Below are positions 20,723 to 30,856 of a stretch of 64,000 nt of DNA, piece after piece. The stretch spans positions 730,294 through 794,293 of the forward strand of contig JACYXH010000823.1 in assembly GCA_026745465.1 (NCBI GenBank), written 5' to 3'. The stretch comes from Lota lota (lineage: Eukaryota > Chordata > Actinopteri > Gadiformes > Lotidae). The stretch's first letter is position 1. Each line of letters opens with the position of its first letter. Position numbers and translations under genes: made by a program. The notes under the pieces were generated by a model. It did no database searches, had not been told where the DNA came from, and saw nothing but the letters and a program-made list of their open reading frames with translations.

Positions 20723-21428
20723 TATGCAAGGTGACTTGCCACATAGACAAATTAAGGCACTTCAGATATTCAAACAAAGCAAAGACAGACCCGTGCAATA
20801 TTTCGTGTCAACAGAACAGGACACGCGTACACATAAATAATTACTGGAGTTGGCTACTGAAGAACATGGCTACTATGCTGAAATGTTAATCAAGCACTTG
20901 CAATAAGTCAGAAATAGACCATTTGTCATACATTGAGCAAAATCCTCAAACTCACAATGCTGTTTTTGTCTGTATTCACAAAATACCAATCACCATTTTA
21001 CATGGCCATGCTCTTTCCGTGCAATTCTGTGTGTTTGCGTCTGTATTTATATGTGGTGCTGGCATGCACCTTGATGCATGACAGTTTGTGTTTATCTACG
21101 TGGCTAATGGATTTTTGTGCTGGCCTAAAGTTTGTTTGTTCTGTAACCCAATCGGTTTATAAGGCTGGTCTTCAGAATAAAAGTGTGAATCAGGACTCTG
21201 TCTGGCACGTCCGATGGTGACCAGACACCCATATCAGGTAGCCCATGGAGAGGGCAAGAGAGGTTGCGGGAGAGGGTAGAAGAGAGGGAGAGAGAAGAAG
21301 ACGGGGGGTGGGGGGAGAGGTTGTGGCACAGCTTGTTCCAGGCCATTCTTTGCAGTGGTCCCTGAAATCAGATGAGGTTACAGAAGACGGGAGATGGTGG
21401 AGATATATAACCTCAACATCTGGTTAGG

Positions 21429-21430
<2 letters not shown>
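19821..21430. other. Non-coding DNA with two (TG)n tracts
   Basis: Nothing coding recognised. Perfect (TG)29 runs at 20571-20628, and a shorter TG tract lies at 20688-20721. Confidence 0.6.
20571..20721. repeat. (TG)n microsatellites
   Basis: Two uninterrupted TG tracts (20571-20628 and 20688-20721) separated by about 60 bases of unique DNA. Confidence 0.95.

Positions 21431-21492
<62 letters not shown>
21430..21492. repeat. (AC)n microsatellite
   Basis: Uninterrupted AC repeat of about 31 units, ending next to the LTR that starts at 21509. Confidence 0.95.
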
Positions 21493-21494
<2 letters not shown>

Positions 21495-21508
21495 CTCTAG
21501 CTCTGTCT

Positions 21509-22520
21509 GTCAGGAACCAGGAGGGCTAGATCCAATTGCAGAAACCTCGGGCGAAGTAAAAAAGAAAAGGGAAATAAGGAAACTCAAAATCTCTGCTCCA
21601 TGAACAGGCAGAAAAGAAACACTACAATTTGGGAACCACGAATGACAAAAACAACAAACCGACAAGGGAACAATAGAAGTGAACATGTATATATGGGGAG
21701 AGACTGACGAGGGAATGAGGTGAGGGGAATGAAGTGACTGGACAAGTCAAAGGACATCTGGTGGACAGGGGGATAACGAACACTAACAACAAACAGATCA
21801 TGACAGTACACATTCCCCCCTTAAGGGCCAGATGCCAGATGTTCCACCAGGTCTGTCAGGAAACCTGAGCAGGGTGGGTGGAGGAGGTCTGGAGGAGGGA
21901 TTCAGGGGCAAGTGGCCTGAAAGACGGATAGACCCGCTGGGAACCTTAGGTGGACGGCCCGGGCGCTGGACGCGAGAAAGACCACCAGACATGCAGAGCT
22001 GCTCTAGAGGATGACTTGGGGACCGAAAAAGTGGCTGGGACAGCTCAGGAGACCGGAAAGGTAGGCAGAGCCGTTCAGGAAGCCGACAACATAGGCGAAA
22101 GCACTGAGGGGGCCAGCGAAGTAGGAGGGAGCGCTGAGGAGGCCGACGCTGTAGTCGGAGCCACTCAGAAGGCCGACGGCGTAGGCAGAACCTACGGGCA
22201 TGGAAAACCCGACGGGGTTTCAAGCAGAGGGTTGGCAGGGATGGCCGACGGGGTCTCGGGGAGTTCGGTCAGAGTCTCTGTGGCGCTCGGCAGCGCTGGG
22301 CGGCTGCTGAGTCTCCCAGAGGAGTCGGGAGCCTTGATGACCACGCCTTCTCCTTGAGACTCCACGTTTTCCCCGTGAAAATGGCCAGGCGAGTCCCTGT
22401 AAAAGGCGACCACTGGACATCAGGGTCCAAAAAATGTCTCTTGGGCTCAGGAACCGCAGAATCAGGACAGGCAGGTAGTGGTGTAGGCTGGAGGCTAGCA
22501 TGCTTTGGGTTAGCATGCTG
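21509..22520 (-). mobile_element. 3' end of an LTR retrotransposon (LTR, polypurine tract, GC-rich tail)
   Basis: The LTR is 21509-21807, beginning TGTCAGG and ending CATGACA. Directly inside it is CCCCCCTTAAGG, which on the minus strand is a polypurine tract (AAGGGGGG). The LTR is homologous to the solo LTR at 57243-57642 (shared CCGACAAGGGAACAA, TATATGGGGAGAGA, GGACATCTGGTGGACAGG). Internally, 21870-22400 is GC-rich degenerate tandem sequence, with units around GGCCGACG-GTAG. It encodes nothing I recognise, although both strands are open over 100 codons. The other LTR is missing; the sequence passes into the minisatellite. Confidence 0.75.
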
Positions 22521-22530
22521 GGGACTAGCA

Positions 22531-23008
22531 AGCTCTGTGTCTACCTGTAGCTCTATAGCTCTGTGTCTTCCTGTAGCTCTATAGCTCTTTGTCTGCCTGT
22601 AGCTCTATAGCTCTGTGTCTACCTATAGCTCTATAGCTCTGTATCTTCCTGTAGCTCTATAGCTCTGTGTCTACCTGTAGCTCTATAGCTCTGTGTCTTC
22701 CTGTAGCTCTATAGCTCTGTGTCTACCTGTAGCTCTATAGCTCTGTGTCTTCCTGTAGCTCTATAGCTCTGTGTCTACCTGTAGCTCTATAGCTCTGTGT
22801 CTTCCTGTAGCTCTATAGCTCTGTTTCTACCTATAGCTCTGTGTCTACCTGTAGCTCTATAGCTCTGTGTCTACCTATAGCTCTATAGCTCTGTGTCTTC
22901 CTATAGCTCTGTGTAAATAGCTCTATAATAGCTCTGTCTTCCTATAGCTCTGTGTCTTCCTGTAGCTCTGTGTCTTCCTGTAGCTATATAGCTCTGTGTC
23001 TATGGCTC
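22531..23008. repeat. 26-bp minisatellite with a 52-bp higher-order pattern
   Basis: The unit contains GCTCTGTGTCT, then ACCTGT or TCCTGT, then AGCTCTATA. The ACC and TCC versions alternate through most of the array, giving a 52-bp dimer. The array decays into shorter variants after about 22840. There is no coding role, and no spacers of the CRISPR kind. Confidence 0.95.
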
Positions 23009-23960
23009 TATAGCTATCACACTCTTTACTAAATAACTTTGATATTGTTTTCAATGTGGACACAGCACAGACCAGGTGTTCAGAAAAGGAAACACTAGAC
23101 AATGATTTGTTCTGTAAAAGAAGCACTGTCTAACCCCATACACTGGATCCAAACATATTTTTGTACAGTGCCTGTGTCATTTCCAGTAATATAATACTAT
23201 GGTAGCTGAAGTAGAAGAAGAGGAAACACCATACATTTCCTCTACAAGTGGGCAGGTGGGTGTCAGTCACAGCATTCTTTATAAACACATATAATGGACA
23301 CTCTGGACACTCAAGAAAAAAAACAAAGGGAGGAAAAGTGAGCAAAGGTACTTTCCCAAATTCATAAGAAAATACATGTCCAAAGTATTGAAGGTCAGGT
23401 TACATTGAGGAAGTAAACAAGGAAGTGGGGGATTGGATGATAAAGGAACAGAAAGTGAAGGAGAAGCTCTGATATGTTGCAACATGATGGTCTTCATCAA
23501 CACATCATGTCCAAAGGTTGACTCAATGGATATTGTTTTACTGAATGGTGAATTTATATAGTTTAACTGGTACTTTTCAAATCCAGAAATACTATTGAAA
23601 AGTAATATATAACTGGTCACATTCTATCTCTACATATGCTCTATGGACGTGTATGGATGAACATATGAAGGGATTTTTGATTGCATAATATATAATTGAG
23701 TTAATGCAAAATCGAAATGTGTTAATTTGCTAACATCAGTCTATCAATCAAACGTCCACTTCAGAAGGTGCAATGAACTGGAAACTTGCCATGCACATAT
23801 GGGACATCTCCCCTAACAAGTGTAAAAAGTTTTGTGTCGATAGCTCAATCGATGACGTCACAGTGTCAATTACAATAAGTGCTCAGTTAAGCGGTAGGCA
23901 CCACTTTGGGGCAGGGGGCGCAAAATCACAAATAAACGGCATCTACTCTAAACAAAGTGG

Positions 23961-24002
<42 letters not shown>

Positions 24003-25129
24003 ATGTGTGTGTTTTTGGGGGTAAAAAGAACCTAGAGCTGAAGAACAAAGATCCGCCCTGTCTAGGAGTGTCTAGGAGTAATGACGTGAATCATTTGAAA
24101 AGGGCGGTCGCGGGAGTTGGCGGCGTGTGTGGGCTGTGAACACAGTTTGTTACTACTAGCAGTCCTACTTTGTATTGTTTTTGGCGTCCATTTTGCTGAT
24201 GTTTATAGCCGTAATGATAAGAACTATTCTGAAATACTAAATAATTAAACAAAAAATTAGTTAATCTTTAAATCTACGATTAGAGTCTCTATCTCTCTCC
24301 CCCGCCCACCCTTCATCTCTTTCTATTTAATCATTTGATCTCTTTCCCGTGCCAACTCCAGCCATACTCTGGCATTGTTCTCTGTCTGACAAAAAGAAAA
24401 CACACAACACACACACACACACAGAAAGGATGGATCGTCTTCCCATCCTGAGGAAGATACGAAAGGATCGGTAGAACCTAAAACTTTCCCGCAAAACAGC
24501 CAGTGGTGGGTGGGTGGGAGGTAGGGTGATTGTGCGTGTGGGATGAAGCTGTGGGGGGTGGGGGGGGGCATAAGAGGAGGAGGTGTCACTGGAGGACACA
24601 GGGTTCATATGAAGAGCGCAGCATCAGCGTCTTCGGTGGGAAAATGTGTGTGTGTGTGTGTGTGTCTGTCTGTCTGTCTGTCTGTGTGTGTGTGTCTGCG
24701 TGTGTGTTTAATCAACCCCAATGGTCATGCCAGATAAGAAGCTATGAAAACATAGATGAGCACATACAGTTTGGTACTGTGGTACTGGAACATATTATTA
24801 CACATTAATGCTAACCCTCTTTTCTGTATGTTTCTGTATGTTCTAGTATGAGATAAATGATCTGTTTTATCTCTTGAAGTTACAGTCACATTCTGGCATG
24901 CCATGATGAACCAGCAGATATACAAAGGCATATAATAATACCATTTTCTTTTCACTTACATTATAAGGGTGTATTTAGAAGAAAGATCAGTAGAGCTTTG
25001 TTAAAATATAGTTTTGTGTCCAAATCTGGCATATGAACAATACAATTATACCACTCAATGATAATAAGTAATGACAGACAGTCATTGTTTTTACTCTGTT
25101 AATTCTAACGTGCTGCTCACATTAAAGTG
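23009..25129. other. Non-coding DNA, microsatellites only
   Basis: (GT)n at 23963-24013 and a compound TG/TCTG tract at 24645-24708. No gene, LTR or inverted repeat recognised. Confidence 0.55.
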
Positions 25130-25629
25130 AGTCTATAAATTAATGTCAGCCTATTCTCCAGCCTAAACCAAATAATAGGTTGTTTGTCAATTGGCCTTTT
25201 TCCAATGGCACTTTGGCTGTGTCGAGTCACACCATGGTGCGCTAATTCGCGTTTCCATAACTGGTTGTAACGTGCCGAGCTGTGCTGAGTCGTGCCCGAG
25301 ATACTCCATCTTTGGAGTCGGGCAAAAGCACTCCCGACCCGCCTCCAAGCGGGCTGCGGTGACGTCAGCCCTGCTTGCTGTTCGGAGTGAGATGTTGTCT
25401 CTGAAATGGTCGGAAAATATATATAAGAATCCATTTGAAAGGTTTTTGAAGTGTGAATGGAATAAGAGTCAGACGAAAAAGATTTCCAAAGATTATCAAC
25501 ATGAAGGTCGTAGACCTACAGGAAATGATGCAAACACACAATTTGTGGGGGCACAGAGAATGACTTGGGAATACGATAGAGACATCTAGGCTGAGGTTGA
25601 ATAGTCTTTTTGTTTAGTAATACTAAGCA
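25130..25629. other. Possible MITE plus fragment of the foldback family
   Basis: 25190-25400 is GC-rich against its surroundings, with the sort of TTTTTCCAATGGCAC start seen in fish MITEs, but paired ends were not found. 25500-25590 (AATGATGCAAACAC, GGGGCACAGAGAATGACTT) matches the interior of the element at 37459-39738. Confidence 0.4.
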
Positions 25630-27010
25630 AACTAATACTAACTGAGTGAATAACCAGGAAGTATCTAAGTGGCAGCCATTAACCATGAGGCATTTAAAGC
25701 GATGCAACATTCGGCCTTTCAAGAAAACAAACGACCATCATTATTTTCATACAATCAAACTAATTGGGATGCATGTCGATAAATATGAGTGGACAAGATG
25801 GTGAGCGTGAGTAGCCATTCTCAATGTGACATCCATTTTGTTGCAGTGACTGGCAGCCTATATTTCTTTATTCCTTTATTTTAATTCCAACATTGTTAAT
25901 TAAGTTAAATATTTCCCTAGGTTGGCCACGTTTAAATGGCCTGCATGAAATAACACGGTCAGAACGCGCTGGGCATAGTATCGCTTGTTTCCAAACGGCA
26001 GACCCACGTCCAGAACATCCGCCGGAACATAATTACGTAGCCTAGTGTTGGAGCAGTCCGCGGTTGACTTTTCCTTATGAATTCTCCTTCCATTCTTTCC
26101 TTGACCTCATGACGTTTTCCATCGAGGTCAATCAAATGATCAATTTGATTGGGGCTCTATCCCTACAGGAAGTTATGTAATTGGAAGGTTTCAACTTTCA
26201 GGAGTAGCAGCGTCCATATCAATCACCATTTCAATGATAGAAAACATTGCATTTACTAAGAAACAAAAAAAGTATATACATTAGTGAATGAAGATTATGA
26301 AATTTAAATGCACATTTCTCTATATAAATGTTATCAAAACGCATTTTAACGTCGAACCTATCTTAAAATTTGCATTTCCCACTGTGAATATAAACGAATG
26401 TCATCCATTTTCTTTCACAGACAGAAATGTAGGCTGCCATTGAAAAGTCTTTTTTGCTAAGGAAGGTTCCAGACTGAGTGAAATGACCCAGAAGTAGCTA
26501 AGTGGAAGCCATGATAAGAGCTGTGCGAATTCTCTAAATGCTTAGGAAAGGTGCTTCATGTTTCCTTTCTTATCTCCTTTAGGACCCACTGGACCATCCT
26601 AAATGGAAAGAAAGGAGATAATGCCGCCCCACATTTCCTTGCGTCAGGAACATTTAAAGCGACGCACCGTTTGGCCGTTCACGAAAACAAACGATCAACA
26701 TGACTGACAATCCGTTTTGTACAATCAAACTATTTGGGAATATGAGTGGACAGGAGGGTGAGCCAGAGAAACCATTCTCATTGAGACAACCTATTCATTT
26801 CCCTTTTGTGACAGGGAGCTATTCATTTTTTTTTTTTTTATTCCAACCTTGGTAATATAAGTATATTTTTCACCGGGTTGTCCACGTTTATACGGCCTGT
26901 ATGTAACAACACAGCAAGAACACACAGCGCGAAGTATCTCAGATGTGCTTCAAGAGCATTGTTGTTTCACCAAGGACGACCCACGTCCATAACATCCGCC
27001 GTCACCGGCG
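25630..27010. repeat. Diverged direct duplication, copies at 25630-26030 and 26466-27010
   Basis: Both copies run in the same order: CATTTAAAGCGA, GAAAACAAACGA, ACAATCAAACTA, AATATGAGTGGACA, a T-rich stretch, GTCCACGTTTA-A-GGCCTG and GACCCACGTCC-AACATCCGCCG. The second copy has a ~150-bp insertion at 26510-26650 containing its own partial inverted repeat (TCTCCTTT and AAAGGAGA). Confidence 0.8.
26215..26450. repeat. Single arm of the foldback family
   Basis: Matches the right arm of the element at 37459-39738: ATGTTATCAAAACGCATTTT, TTTCCCACTGTGAATA, AACGAATGTCATCCATTTT. The partner arm is not present nearby. Confidence 0.75.
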
Positions 27011-27107
27011 CTGTACCAGCGAACCCTCAATTGGGTCGTTTCGGGTCATATTGACAAACAACCTATTCTGTCGTTTAGGTTGGAGATCACGTTGCACGTT
27101 GCATATA

Positions 27108-27315
27108 TGTTGAGACTTCTAGCTCAGAATGTAAATATAATTAAAAAAGAGAAGCGAATGGGTCTCTGTTTAATTAAATGGAGAACGAGTGATTTCTTTA
27201 AGTTCTTTAGATATGTTATGTTATGTGCGCATGCGCAGCTTCACGATTTCTTTAAGTTGTTTAGATATGTTACGTTATGTGCTCATACGCAGCTTCACGA
27301 CAAAAATGACGGGGC
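27108..27315 (+). repeat. Truncated 5' LTR of the BEL element
   Basis: Matches 35866-36075 at nearly every base, including the internal duplication TGATTTCTTTAAGTT-TTTAGATATGTTA. After about 27315 the LTR similarity stops and gag coding sequence begins. Confidence 0.85.
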
Positions 27316-28634
27316 TTACAACTATAGGCCCCAGATCAGCCTAGAACGTGCATGCTTGCCCATGTTTGCTGGTAATATGAGGGATTACTACCGCTGGAAA
27401 GCTGAATGGGAGGCCTTGCAACGTCTGGGAAACCCTCATGGATTGGAAAATGTGAAGAAATTCCATCTCTTGGGAAGCCTAGATGAAAAAGTCAAGAGGG
27501 ACCTCGTACTGTCCAGCTGTGGGTCCGCCAACGATGTGTTCAGGCTCCTAGATAACAAGTACGGAAATAAGCCGAAAATAGTGCTGCTGATTGTACAAGA
27601 AGTGCAAGGACTTTCCCCCATCAAAGGAAACCATCCGAGGAAGACAATCGAACTGATTCAAGCTGTGGAGAGAGCTCTTCGTGACCTACAAGTCTTAGGG
27701 GAGGAAGATGCGGTAAAGAACAGAGTGGTCGTGCAGTCGATTGAAAGTAAGCTTCCTGACTCACTGAAAGAAAAGTGGTTAACACACAAAAATGACCCTG
27801 GAAGCGGTAGTAGACAATACTGAGAGGTCAAGCGAAAAGAAAAAGGAAAGGAGGGCATTCACCAAAGTCACATCAGGAAACACCCTAAAGAGCTCTCAAC
27901 CAAGCTCATGCATCACATGTGGAGACAACGAGCATGGAGGTAGGCTGTTCGCCTGCAAGGTCTTCAAGAAGCTCAATCTGACAGGCAAGAAGGCTCAGCT
28001 TAGGAGAGCAGGAGCATGCTTTAAGTGCTTGCGCCTTCATGGTGAGGATGGCGGCTGCACACAAAAGTATCTATGCTTAAAGGATGACTGTCAGAAAGAG
28101 AGCTCTTCAGACCACAATTACTTGCTCTGTCCAAAGCCACAGATCAAGAAGAAAGAGGAAAAGAGCGGTGAGCCGAACGACGCAAAATTGGGGAAAAGGG
28201 GGCTTGGACTAACCAACAAACCGGAGGACCTCCATGCCAAACTTTCTCCAGACCTGCGAGCAGAGTTCAAAGAAGCCTTTTCAAATAAGATCATGACAAA
28301 AGTGTGTGCTAGCCCTGGTTGTGAGCCAAAAGAGTGCCCTGTCATAATGATGCTGATGGATGTGACGACAAACTCTGGCCAGCTAGTCGGTACGTTGATT
28401 GATCTTGCTTCAGATACTAATTATATCTCTAATAAGGCAGCAGAGCGTCTCAAGCTAAATGGTGAGAACATTAAGTTGATTGTCCAAGATGTTGGAGGGA
28501 TGGAGAAAACCATTACTACCAAGAAGTATACCCTGAGGCTGAGAGTAAAAGCTCCCAAAGGTACAATAGCAGAGCACAAACTCCTTTGTAACGGCTTGGA
28601 AGATGTTGCAAAGGTGAACCAAGCTGTCACGCCA
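27316..28634 (+). pseudogene. BEL gag and protease
   Basis: The first part has the BEL gag core (DUF1759): ISLERACLPMFAGNMRDYYR, WKAEWEALQRLGNP, KKFHLLGSLDEKVKRDLVLS, LLDNKYGNKPKIVLLIVQEV. A frame change at about 27790-27825 is followed by cysteine-rich zinc-knuckle sequence (CITCGDNEHGG, CFKCLRLHGEDGGC). Next is a DUF1758-type aspartic protease with GTLIDLASDTNYISNKAAER, where the catalytic D-S/T-G reads DLAS, so the active site is mutated. The frame ends at an in-frame TAG (28635-28637), after which the same frame continues. The gag N-terminus is missing here and a piece of it reappears at 36758. Confidence 0.85.
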
Positions 28635-28637
28635 TAG

Positions 28638-30241
28638 CAACAGCAGAAGTTCTTTCCAAATGTTCCACTCAAGGACTTGGTCCGGCCCGAAAAGATCGAC
28701 CAGTTGATTAGCCACAGGGAGGGTCGCCTGGTCCCACAGCCAGTCAGAGTAGTTGGAGACCTCGTCCTCTGGGATGGCCCCCTTGGGAAGACTGTTGGTG
28801 GAACGCATCCTGACCTCTTTGAAGTGATAGACCTAGCAGTGCACAGGTCTGAAACACATTTTGCTAGGTCAATGAGAACAGCTTCAAGGGCGTACAACGA
28901 GATTCTCGTGAAGACGGAAGGACCAAGGGGAGTTTCGGTGGAAGAAGGAGACTCAATCCTCCGAAACACTGCAACTACCAACAAAGAAGTTCTTGAATGG
29001 TTCAAGTGGGACAGTATTGGCGCCGCCTGCGATCCTCTGTGTAGTGGCTGCAGATGTGGTAGGTGCCCCCCTGGAGGCAAGGAAATGACCCTAGGAGAGG
29101 AAAGAGACTTGGAGAAAATAAAGGAATGTCTCACCTACGTGCAAGCTGACAAGCACAGTGAATCTCCTCACTGGGATGCAGCTTACCCGTGGAAAGGAGA
29201 CCCCGCAACGCTGCCTGACAATCGATGTGCAGTGAAAGCAACCTTCTTAAACACGGAGAAATGACTGGAGAGGGAGCCGGAATGGAAGGCTGCGTACAGA
29301 GAGCAAATCCACGATATGATCTCAAGAGGAGCTGCCGTTAAAGTCACCCAAGAGGAAATCGATAGCTGGAAGGGACCTAAGTGGTATATCAGTCATTTAG
29401 TTGCTCCTAATCCTCACTCAACCACTACCCCTGTAAGAATTGTCTGGAACAGTAGCCAGGAATTCAGGGGAATACGTTTAAATGACCTACTGTACAAGGG
29501 TCCGGACGTCTTAAATCAGATAAGGGGCGTGCTTCTAAGATTCAGGACTGGGTTGTACGCCGCCCTGGGCGATGTGAAGAAAATGTACAACTCTGTCTGG
29601 CTAGAAGACAAAGAAGTACACCTCCATCGATTCCTCTGGAGAGACAATCCTGAGGAGGTGATTGAAGTCTTTGCTGTCGTCAGGGTCAACATTGGCGATA
29701 AACCTGCTGGTTGTATCGCCCAGGTGGCAATGAGGGAAACAGCCAACCTGCCCCAGTTTGCAGCCATGGTTGAGGAGCGCAGAGTTGTGATAGAAGATAG
29801 TTATGTGGATGACATCTTGACGTCCCACAATGACTTGCGGATACTGGAGACAATCACCAAAGGAGTGGAAAAGATCTTAAAGGCTGGAGGCTTCTCCCTT
29901 AAGCCATGGGTCTTATCAGGCCAAAGTGTGAGGTCCGCAATCACAACTGATGCCGGTATCAGTAAGACAACCGTGAGTGTGCCCAAAACACTGGTGTTAC
30001 CCAACCAGATGCGAGACGAAGAAAGCAAAGCACTTGGAGTCGGCTGTGAACCAGAGACTGACAAACTTCGTGTGATGACCTCTGTAAATTTCTCAAAGAA
30101 GAGAGGAAAGATGAGGACAAGCTACCGAGCCTCGAGCTCAGCAAAGTGGGAGGTGAAGGGCCCCAGACTGTCTGTGGGAGAGAGAACGGCGGCTTTCCAA
30201 GACCTAGCCCTTGCGGCCCAAGACGGCGTGAACCTTCAGGA
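28638..30241 (+). pseudogene. BEL reverse transcriptase (RNase H deleted)
   Basis: The same frame continues from the protease: LVPQPVRVVGDLVLWDGPLG, a BEL-specific linker, then RT. One in-frame TGA lies at 29262-29264. RT blocks include YISHLVAPNPHSTTTPVRIV, LYAALGDVKKMYNSVWL and the catalytic IEDSYVDDILTS. After MTSVNFSKKRGKMRT the sequence jumps to TAAFQDLALAAQDGVNLQD, which normally lies near the start of the integrase region, so the RNase H domain has been lost by deletion. The nested LTR element begins directly after this. Confidence 0.88.
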
Positions 30242-30856
30242 TGTTACGATTACGTGAATAGGACCCAAACGCAGACACAGGAAACCAACAAGGTGCGGGT
30301 TGAAAAAATGGATTTATTGTCCAGGAGGTACAGGCTAGGGCAAGGCAGGCGGGTAGTCCAACAGGCAGTAGGCAGGCGGGAAGTCAGGCAGGCAGACGGA
30401 CGTAGGCAGGCGGGTGGTCGGGCAGGCGAGGTTCAGCAAACAGGAAGGTAGTCAGGCAGAAGGACGTAGGCAGGCGGGTGGTCGAGCAGGCGAGGTTCAG
30501 GAGACAAGGAAGGCAGGCAGGCAGGAACGGGGAACAGGAACGAGAAGCGGGAACGAGGAACAGGAACGGGAACGAGGAACAGAAACGGGAGCGGAACCCG
30601 TAACAGGAACTAAAAGGCGAGGACGAAGTTTACTAAGAGAAGTGACCGCACTAAACTAAACAACGAACTAGCACTGGCTCTTTGGGGAGCCAGTGCTTAA
30701 GTACAGAGGGGGTGATTTGTGAATTGATGGCAGGAGTGTAGACCGGAGTGCACGTGGTGGCTAATTGACGAGAGGTAAACAAAGAGCACATGGTGTAGTG
30801 GCACCGGCTGCCACTAGATGGTGGAGTTTGACGGAAACGGAGAGGGTCACATAACA
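30242..30856 (-). repeat. 3' LTR of the nested element
   Basis: Begins TGTTACGATTACG and ends GTCACATAACA on the plus strand. It contains short tandem GGCAGGCGGGTGGTCG-like units at 30340-30500 and GGAACGAGGAACAGGAACG-like units at 30525-30600. On the minus strand, TTAAGCACTGGCTCC is followed by the transcription-related half. No differences from 33664-34278 were noticed. Confidence 0.93.

Noticed and set aside
22531..23008. CRISPR-like array
   Set aside because: Units are contiguous with no unique spacers, and the genome is eukaryotic. It is a minisatellite.
25191..25589. A 132-codon plus-strand frame
   Set aside because: It spans a GC-rich MITE-like block and part of the foldback family; no domain.
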